DNA of 64,000 nt, taken from positions 8,833,119 to 8,897,118 of the forward strand of contig CM020618.1 in NCBI GenBank assembly GCA_009829735.1. Direction: 5' to 3'. Positions 56,702 through 64,000 of this stretch are shown here, one piece after another. A model generated the notes under the pieces. It saw only the letters and a list, made by a program, of their open reading frames with translations. It was not told the DNA's origin and searched no databases. How positions within the stretch are numbered: the stretch's first letter is position 1; the number at the start of each line of letters is the position of its first letter. The DNA comes from Pyropia yezoensis (lineage: Eukaryota; Rhodophyta; Bangiophyceae; Bangiales; Bangiaceae). The position numbers and the translations under genes are program-made.

Positions 56702-59198
56702 CGTCCCCGCTGCCGGGGCGGCGGGCGCGGCCACCGGGCCAGCACCCCCACTTGCTCCCGGCCCGCGGCCGGGGCGAGTCTGGCGGCGCGTCGGCAGCGG
56801 CGCCACCCCCGTCGACGGCGCCACCCTCTGCCCCCTGCCCCAGCCCCGACATGCCGCTGCAGTGCGACCGCGCGGCGCGGCGCCAGCGCGTATCCACCAC
56901 CAGCACAGACACCACCGCCACAACGATGCAGGCCGCAAAAACCGAGGTGACCACCACGAACGCCACCCGCAGCGACTCCCGCCGTGACGGTGCGTCAGGC
57001 CCCGACGACGAGGAGGATGACCGGGGGACACTGCCATCGTCGGTCGACGACTCTGCGGCGGCGTCGGTGGCGAGCGGCTCCTCTGCATCATCGCCCGAGT
57101 CATCGGCAGCTGCGGGCTGGGTGTTTGGGGGTGGGGGGCTTGGTGTCGGCCCCCCGTCGGCAGGCGTTGCGTCTGGCAATCTCGTATCGGCCGTCTCTGC
57201 GTCTGGCGAACGCGCGTCGCCCGTCCCTGATGCGTCTGGCAAGCGCGCATCGCCCGTCCCTGATTCGTCTGGCGAGGCCGCCCCGTCGGCGTCTACGCCT
57301 GGCGCTCGCCCGGCGGCCGACATCAGCAGCGCAGCCGGCGTGCCAATAGCCGTGAGGTCCTTCATCCGTATCTTGGCAAACGCGGCCACCCAGCTGGACA
57401 GCTCCTCCGAAATGAGCGTGAAGACACCGGGGCGGCCTGCGCGGCCACACCCCTCGCCCCACGCTGTTACCCCGATGACCACCGCGTCGTTGGTGGCGGC
57501 GTCACGGTAAAAGATGGGGCCCCCCGAGTCAAACTGGCACGTATCGCAGCCGGCCATGTCGAGGTAGCCCGCACACCCATGGATGGACTGGTTGAACCCC
57601 GTGTCGGCGTAGAGCCCGTGGCAAGCCGCCGAGGATAGCAGCGGCAGGTCCACCGACGAGAGGGTGTTGGGGTTGGTTGGGTTGTCCGGGGTCCAATTCT
57701 CGGCGCGGCTGCCGTAGCCCGCGGCAGTGACAAACACGCCGGGCGTGGGCATGGTGGACATCCCCGACGACAGTAGCGCGGGGGTGGCTATCGACACCGG
57801 GATGGCCTCATTCAGCTCCAGCAACTTGATGTCGTACGCAAGAATCCTGCCGGCGACGCCCCCCGCCACAAACCGTCGGTGGGGGAACTGGATGTTGATG
57901 GTCCTCCGCGTTACGCCTTCGGTCCGTGGGCGCTCCACCCCGCCAATGACCAGCGTCATGGTGACCGCGTCGAGGCCGCAGTGGGCGGCGGTGAGAACAA
58001 GCCTGGGGTGGACGACAATGCCCGAGCAGGTGGGCTCCTGCGACTTCCAATCTGCGAACCCGTCGCCCGTATTGTTGACAAAGACCGCCACCATGAAGCT
58101 GAGGCCAGGCGCCGTGGTCATTTTGTCGGCCGTCGCCGCCGTGGGGAACCACCCGCCAACGATTTTCGATGAGGCGGGGGGGAGGGACACGCTGGGCACC
58201 GTCAGGGGGGAGGACGGGGGGGGGGGGTGGGACGCCAACGACGCGCCGCGGGACGCCATCGAACCGCCGTGGGAAGATGAGGGAGAACGCTCAGGTGGAG
58301 CGAGAGAGGGGGTGACGTCGAGGGAAAGGGAGGTGGGCAGGGTTGGGGCGCTGTGGGCAGCGAGCGCCCGCGTCAGCGGCCACCAGCCGCGCAACCTTGG
58401 CGGCGGCCGGGGCCGTAGTGGGGCGCTGGCGAGCGGCGCCGGCCGCCGCTGGAGCGCCCCCCCCCCGCCCGCAGGCGAGACAAGTCCTGGGGCGTCTGGC
58501 TGCGCGCCTCTTGCGGTCCACGTCGGGGACCCCGCGAGCGTCCGCCGTGCCCCCCTGCTGGACGCAGCGAGCCGGACCCCCCCCCCCCGTACCGTCTGCA
58601 GGGGCACCGCCCGGCGGGGGCAGGGCGTTGGCACTGGCGCCAGTACGACGCTCAAGTTGTACGTGCAGTCGCGCTCCTCCACGTCGCCCGCGGAAAAGAC
58701 GGCAACCACGTCCCGCTTGTCCGGCACGACCAGGCGGGGGGAATTCCACTCAGCATAGATGTGGACGTTCTCGTCCGAGTAGGCGGGCAGCCCGTCGGCA
58801 ACGGGCGGTGCGGGGGCGCCCACCAGGGACGCCGCCCCCGGCGGCCGCCCCGCCTCGACGCGGCCGCGCCACGCCCGAAATGCGGGCGCCGCAAACAGCA
58901 CGTACTCCCACTCGGCCAAGCCGAGGCCCGTCTCGGGGGGCTGCAACGAGGCGTAGAAGAAGCACGGGCAGGTCACCACCTTGGACACGTAGACGACCTT
59001 GAGGCCCTCGGTGGGCCCGTCGACGCACACGGGCACGGCGGTGACGGGCAGGTTGCCCGCGCCATACTCATCGCCGGACGCCACTGCCGCCATTGCCGCC
59101 GCCACCACCACCGCCACCGCCGCCGTCGCGACAAACGCCACCGCCACCGCCGGCCTTGTTGGGTGCCACCACCGCCGGCGGCGCGCCTGCCCCGCCAT
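56454..59198 (-). CDS. Membrane-anchored trypsin-like serine protease (S1 family zymogen)
   Basis: 914 residues, no intron. I chose Met at 59198 because RRRRWW and a Val/Ala hydrophobic segment (about residues 16-42) follow at once, a signal peptide or anchor; the frame is open further up to 59591, but poly-Gly there is unconvincing. A pro-region of about 300 residues ends at K/IVGG (346-349), a classical trypsin-like activation site. The triad is His406 (LTAAHC), Asp456 (AYDIKLLEL) and Ser558 (CQFDSGGP). Asp552, six before the Ser, predicts cleavage after Arg/Lys. Phe556 sits where Gly193 is usual. TAWGEGCGRAGRPGVFT follows. A Pro/Asp/Thr stalk with imperfect LPDASGTGDARSPDA-type repeats leads to a transmembrane helix (about 744-768) and a Ser/Asp/Gly/Arg cytoplasmic tail. 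Likely a cell-surface protease. Confidence 0.92.
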
Positions 59199-59713
59199 GG
59201 AGGGTGGTGGGGCCCCCAAGCGGGTGCCGCGGCGGCACGAGCCGCCGCCCCTGAGCCAGGAGCCAGACCCGCCGCCGCCACCGCCGCCGACGACGCCGCC
59301 GCCGCCCGTGCCGCCGACGTCGACAACACCGCCGACGCCGCCGCCGCCGCCGCCGCCGCGGCCGGGGAATCCACTTGCGGCCGCCTGTGCCGGCCACCGC
59401 CTGGCCGTCGGGCATGGCGGGGACAGTGGGGGTGGGCCGGCAGCCGCCGACCCCCCCACCGGCCGTGCCATTGGCCCGACGGCGCCCGGCTGCACGTCAG
59501 CCGGGGCGCCCACCCCACACCGAGTTAGTGGGGCGGGTAAGGAGCGGTGGGGGGGGGGGGAGGGGGGTGGTGCTGGTGGTCGGGGCGGCAAGACGGGGGC
59601 GGGGGGGAGGGACAGGGGGCGGGAGCGGAAAAAGGGGGAATGCGGGATGCGCAGCGGGCAGGCACCCCGGGCCGACCGACCCGCCGACCGAACGACTGGC
59701 CCACGGACCGCTT

Positions 59714-59774
59714 GCCCGCCCGCCCGCCCGCCCGCCCGCCCGCCCGCCCGACCGACCGACCGACCGACCGACCG
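59714..59774. repeat. Compound tetranucleotide microsatellite
   Basis: About nine CCCG units followed by about six ACCG units. It lies upstream of the protease gene. A short GT/GC run follows near 59790-59815. Confidence 0.9.
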
Positions 59775-60700
59775 CAGACGTCGTCAGGCAGCGTGTGTGT
59801 GTGTGCATGCGCGCGGCCGATGGGGGAGCGGGGGGGTGTGTGGGTGGCCTGCGGAGGGACGGCGCCGCGGCCCAGACGCGCGATGCGGACCTTTAAGCAT
59901 CGTGACCGGCGGCCAGAGACACCCGGCCGGGCCCACGGCCGCGGCGGCGGGGTCGGCGGCGGGCGGCGGGGCGGCGTGCCCGCGGCCGCCACCCCACCCC
60001 CCCCTGCAGGGGGGGGGCGAGGGGGGGGGGGGGGGGGCAGCTGCCTTCTCGCCCTGCGCAATGGGAGCAACACTGGGAGCCTGGCGCCTGTGCGGAGACG
60101 GGGGGGGTCGAGGCCGAGGGGGGGGCCGGCGCGCCCGCGCGCGCCGCGTCGCGCGCGTCGCGCGCGGCCGGCCGCAAGGACAACCCGCCAGTCCCGAGCC
60201 GCCGCCGCCGCCGCCGTCGCGGCCCACACCCCCCCCCCCTCCCGCGCCGCCGCCGCCACCACCCCCGCCACCACCGCCGCCGCTGCCGCGGCCCTGCGCC
60301 GTGTCCAATGGGACGCGCGCGGCCGAGCCACCGGCCACGGCCCGCCACCGCCGCCGCCACCGCCGCCGCGTTGCGCGGCGGCGGCTTCTACAGACGGGAT
60401 GGGAGCAACGGGGGCGGGCAGTGGCGGGGGGGCTGGCGGGGGTGGCGGGGGTGGCGCCGTGGGGAGCCGGCGGCACGTGTCCCCCGCGCTGCTGTTCAGA
60501 TCCCCGTGGCCGCCGGTGGGGATGGTGGAGGGGGGGGAGGGCGGGCGGGCGGCGGCTTTCGGCGGCCCGTGCCCGCCCGCCTCCACTCCATCCAAGCGGA
60601 CCCCACATTGCCGCGCGAGGCGGCGGCGCACCACCAGACTGCTCGGTGCCGGCCCGCTGCCATGGGGGGGGGGGGGGGGGGGGGGGGGGGCTGCTCTGCT

Positions 60701-60736
<36 letters not shown>

Positions 60737-61560
60737 CATCCTCACTCATCCCAGTTGCCCCAGTGGAGTGGCGGCAACGGCACACGCGGCGGCGGCCGCC
60801 GGCACCCGGCCACTCGCGGCATGCCGCGCGGGATGGTCGGCAGCCGGCCACTACGCAGCCGCCGCGGGGGGGGGGGGGGGGGGGGGGGCAGAGGCGCACC
60901 GCGTCTGACCGATGGCTTTGGGTGGGTGGAGGGGCTTAGCTCCCCCAGCGTGTCCGCCTCCCCGACCGGCAGCAACGGGCCAGGAAAGCCAACCCCAACC
61001 CCCCCCCCCCGCCGGCGGCGGCGCACATCCCCCACCCCACCCCACCCCTCCCCGTTGGGGCGATACGGATCCAGTGGGCAAAGCTGCTGTTGCTTCCGCA
61101 GGCAGGCAGTCGGCAGAGGCGGGGATGGGGGGGGGGGGGGGGCGGGGGTGGATGGTGACAGCGGGGGGGGGGGGGGGTGGGGGGATGGCGATGGGTACTG
61201 CCGCAACTGCTATGGGGCGAGGCGTGGGATGGTGGTGGTGGGGTGGGGTGGGGGGGGAGGGCGTGGCGGGGGATGGAGGGGTGTGGGTGAAAGGGAGGGC
61301 GGCGGCGCCCAACGGGCCCGCCGGGGGTGGTGGGCGCCGCCCTGGGGGCGGCCCCCGCCGGGCACACGACCAACCCCACGGCCGGCCACCGCCGGCAGGG
61401 GGGGGGTCTGGCCTGTTACCCGACCGCCGTCGTTGGGGGACTGCGGGCAGGACGTCCACGTGGGTGGGGGGTGGGCGGGCGAGGGGGGAGGGGGGGAGCG
61501 GGGCGCCGGTGCGCTTCCCCGTGCTTCATTGTTTTCTACTTGTGTTGAAAGCGGTGGGTG
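59775..61560. other. GC-rich low-complexity block, coding status unresolved
   Basis: Several frames on both strands stay open, reading as poly-Gly, poly-Pro or Arg/Ala mixtures. Short plausible segments occur on more than one strand: plus GSRRHVSPALLFRSPWPP near 60460-60510, minus SLVVRRRLARQCGVRLDGVE near 60580-60640, plus LTDGFGWVEGLSSPSVSASP near 60905-60965. I therefore cannot pick a gene. It may hold a second host gene damaged by homopolymer length errors. Confidence 0.4.
60664..60733. repeat. Poly-G (27) and poly-C (29) inverted pair
   Basis: G at 60664-60690, then 14 bases, then C at 60705-60733. The two runs are complementary and could form a very stable hairpin, or quadruplex and i-motif structures. 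The lengths given are those of the assembly. Confidence 0.9.
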
Positions 61561-63146
61561 GCGCTGATTCCCCTGTCGTTGTGGGTGGGGTTCCGACCCG
61601 GCGACAAACCCATCAAATGCGTTTTCAAAATTGCACTACAGAACACGGAAGTATGATGGAGAAAACTGCACACAAAAAAACACGTTCGGGTCCGCGGCAT
61701 GCGCAGTTTGTTTGTACCGGTACAGTGTAGGGCAAGTCGATCCACGGCACGACGGCCATGTCCAGATGTGGGCAGAGAGGTCGGCCGGCATAAAGTGAAC
61801 TTGAACCTGTCAGAGGGGTGCGCAGTTCAGTTGCAGGCGCCTCCCCCCTTGCATCTCACAGAAACAAGGCAGCAAGCCCTAGTGCCCTGATGATAGGGCT
61901 CCAGTCCCTAAATAGAGCATTCCACAGGCTCATGGTAGTCCTTCCATACTACACCCCGCTCCGCTATGAAAACCCAGGCTCGGCATCGGCAGCCGGCAGC
62001 TGTTACGCAGGCTAAAACTTAGATGGCTAAGTGAGCCGCAGGCAGGGTACATATGCCGCGACCGTCTCTTGCCACATCCCCATCCTTCGTGCCGCCGCGC
62101 ACGCCCGCGCCGCTCTTGGCCGAGGACCCGGGTGCGGGAGCGCGGCTAAGCGGGTGCAAACCCGGTCACCAGCTTTTGCCACAGTCCACATCACGACAGG
62201 CACTTGCTCACTTGTTCCAGACCGAGACCGAGCACGCCCACCACGACCGGGCGGCAAACGTTCATGTGTACAGTACGAGTACAGTATATTTTTCAGTCAG
62301 AGCCGTTGAGACAGAGTGTGTTTTTGGACAACGACCGCCCCCAATAGCGCACTTTCATGGAAAGAAATTTGGTTTTTTTTGTGAGAAACCGGGCAGAGTG
62401 GTTTGGGGATGCTCTCTTCTGACACGTGACTGAACTTCATAAAACGCTTTGGTCCTCTGTGATTGCCGTAGGCCCCCCGTAACAGGGGCGGCGGCCCTGG
62501 GGTGGCCGCTGTCAGTGGAGCCAAAGGGAGGTGGTGGTGGGGGGGTGGCTGAAAAGAAGGCGGCAGCGGCGGGCGTTGGCCGCTGGGGCGGCTCCTAGCT
62601 GGCAACCAGCAGCAATGGTATGTCAATTTGCCCGACCACTACAACAACGGATGCCAAACGGGTGCTAAAGCAGTACGTTCTCCAGTGTTCCGTAGCGGGC
62701 GCTCCAGTGGTGCCATCCGCGACGCCGCCCACTTTCAATTTAGCCGTCTCCGTTGCCTGCGGGGTCGATGTGGAGCGCGTGGCCGTCCACAATGCCAACC
62801 CCCTGTCGCCCGATGTGCATGCAGTTGCGCCAGTTTCTTCGAGTGCCATGCGGACCTGCGGCATCTCATCTCCCTACCAGCACCATGGTGCTGCCACTCC
62901 CGATATACCGCGGATCGCCACAGGCTGTCGCCCGCGCTAGATACGCAAAGTGGCCTAGCTTGACCAAGCGCGTCAACGTCCCCGGCGCCAGTTGCATCCT
63001 AAATAACGGCTTGCTGGAAGCATGCGCACCGTGTCCGCTTCCGAATGACTGTCGAAAGGGGGTGAGACGTGGGTGGGGGGCTGCTTTTCTGCTTCTGGTT
63101 ACGTGTCTTGTCTTTCGCAGCGAACTACTCTCACGGCCAGTTAACA
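61561..63146. other. Intergenic; no gene recognised
   Basis: Ordinary composition, short frames only. A small minus-strand frame at 62595-62864 has no recognisable motif. Confidence 0.45.
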
Positions 63147-63472
63147 AGGAAAGGGAAGCAGTGTACACGGCTGCTTGTGCTGTACTGCTGGGATGGCTTC
63201 ATGGAGGGGCACAAGGTCGGTATAAAAGGGATGGGACAGGTGAGGGGTGGTGCATCACGGGTGCATCACCGGTGGGAACGGCGAGGGCAGGTGGCGGAAG
63301 GCGCCACAGCGTGCAATGAGGATCAATTCGACGACAAATCCAAACCTGCCCTGGGCGTGGTGATAATTGGTGACGAATTGGCAAAGATATATGGTCGCAA
63401 ATCGCGTCTCAGCCACTGTGCGGGCGCCACATAAGTTGAAAGCTGTGTAAAGCATCCGACCCGTCAAGCAGA
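63147..63472. repeat. Dispersed repeat, copy 2 (inverted relative to copy 1)
   Basis: Reverse complement match to 38977-39323. It lacks the roughly 28-bp insert of copy 1. The MITE that lies about 45 bp from copy 1 is absent next to this copy. Confidence 0.75.
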
Positions 63473-64000
63473 GGCCTGAACTGGGCGTGCTCTCGCCCGA
63501 CCGCCACATGGCGATCAATCCAGCAGCCGTTCAGCCGCTGGCTTCCCGCCACTGCACCGCGACAGGTCTCCCGCCGTACTTTTGCAAGAGGATGGGTGCA
63601 ACCACTGTTCTTGATCATGCATGATCCAGTTATGAGAAACAGCGTCGCGCCCTCCCGGCGCCCCCCCGGCGCCCCCCCCCATCCCTTCTTGGCCTCTAGG
63701 AAACGGCGGAACCGGCGGTGGCACGTGACCTTTCCATAGGCCCACTTTTGCGAAACCAATACCATTGACCCCTGGCCACACCCGACCGGGCAAGAACCCG
63801 CTCTTCAGACCCATGATGTGGGGTGGAGCAAGTATTTACTTTGTGGCCGCACCTACTGGCTGCCGTCAGACACCACGGCTCTTCTCAACCTCGGAGGGGT
63901 CGTCAGTGGAACGTCGGTCTGGTCTCGCTGAGGTCATGTCGACGCGTCATGATGACGCGTGGGGCGGCTGTAAATAGGATTTACTCTCCCACATCCAATC
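63473..64000. other. Intergenic; no gene recognised
   Basis: Short frames without motifs and a GGCGCCCCCC-rich run near 63655-63685. The window ends here. Confidence 0.45.

Noticed and set aside
59705-59775. CRISPR-like regular repeat
   Set aside because: It is a tetranucleotide microsatellite without spacers.
59525-60745. Minus-strand frame of 406 codons upstream of the protease
   Set aside because: Mostly poly-Gly/Pro/Arg from GC homopolymers; plausible segments occur on both strands, so no gene can be chosen.
62595-63168. Possible transposase remnant on the minus strand
   Set aside because: A few suggestive residues (a DGHALHIDP-like string in one frame), but no consistent catalytic pattern or frame.

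Overview
This is a 64-kb stretch of GC-rich eukaryotic nuclear DNA. It has spliceosomal GT-AG introns, few introns per gene, Ala/Gly/Pro/Arg-rich proteins, very long poly-G/poly-C runs and several kinds of eukaryotic transposon. The style (GC-rich, intron-poor, loaded with Ty3/gypsy elements) would suit a bangiophyte red alga such as Porphyra/Pyropia or another GC-rich protist. Nothing here fixes the species, and I saw no rRNA, tRNA, CRISPR array or bacterial operon.

Layout. 1-6852: 3' part of a Ty3/gypsy chromovirus-type LTR element (A, plus strand, entering from outside the window). 6969-9324: remains of two DNA transposons, a PIF/Harbinger nuclease (minus) and a pogo/Tigger-like transposase (plus). 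10780-11230: an imperfect inverted repeat. 13562-22935: element B, a complete copy of the same LTR family as A, on the minus strand, with 469-bp LTRs and a GGGGC target duplication, set in GC-rich probable host coding sequence (pieces at 13001-13561 and 22954-24654). 25.5-27 kb: a strongly C-rich, G-poor tract. 27688-27806 and 38814-38932: two copies of a 119-bp MITE. 28814-29247: another inverted-repeat element. 32530-35212: a host single-pass membrane protein gene whose reading frame shifts at poly-G runs. 35521-38046: a three-exon peroxisomal acyl-CoA oxidase gene (minus). 41800-52422: element C, a younger Ty3/gypsy element of a second family, with 364-bp LTRs and a CATCG target duplication, inserted into an unrecognised gene that runs on the minus strand from 54135 to about 40845. 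54431-55779: an apparently intact Tc1/mariner transposon with 30-bp perfect terminal repeats, followed by a mariner-type MITE at 55798-55995. 56454-59198: a membrane-anchored trypsin-like serine protease (minus). 59.6-61.5 kb: low-complexity GC-rich DNA. 63147-63472: an inverted second copy of the repeat at 38977-39323.

Two observations stand out. First, both Ty3/gypsy families carry a large antisense open region between pol and the 3' LTR, and the two antisense proteins share a short pattern in the same relative place, so they may descend from one ancestral antisense gene. Second, the internal parts of both families, coding sequence included, are dotted with perfect short hairpins (7-10 bp stems, 0-9 nt loops) far more often than chance predicts; I did not notice this density in the acyl-CoA oxidase gene. 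The host genes recognised are metabolic (peroxisomal beta-oxidation) or cell-surface (protease and a second membrane protein of similar plan) and show no sign of forming a pathway together.
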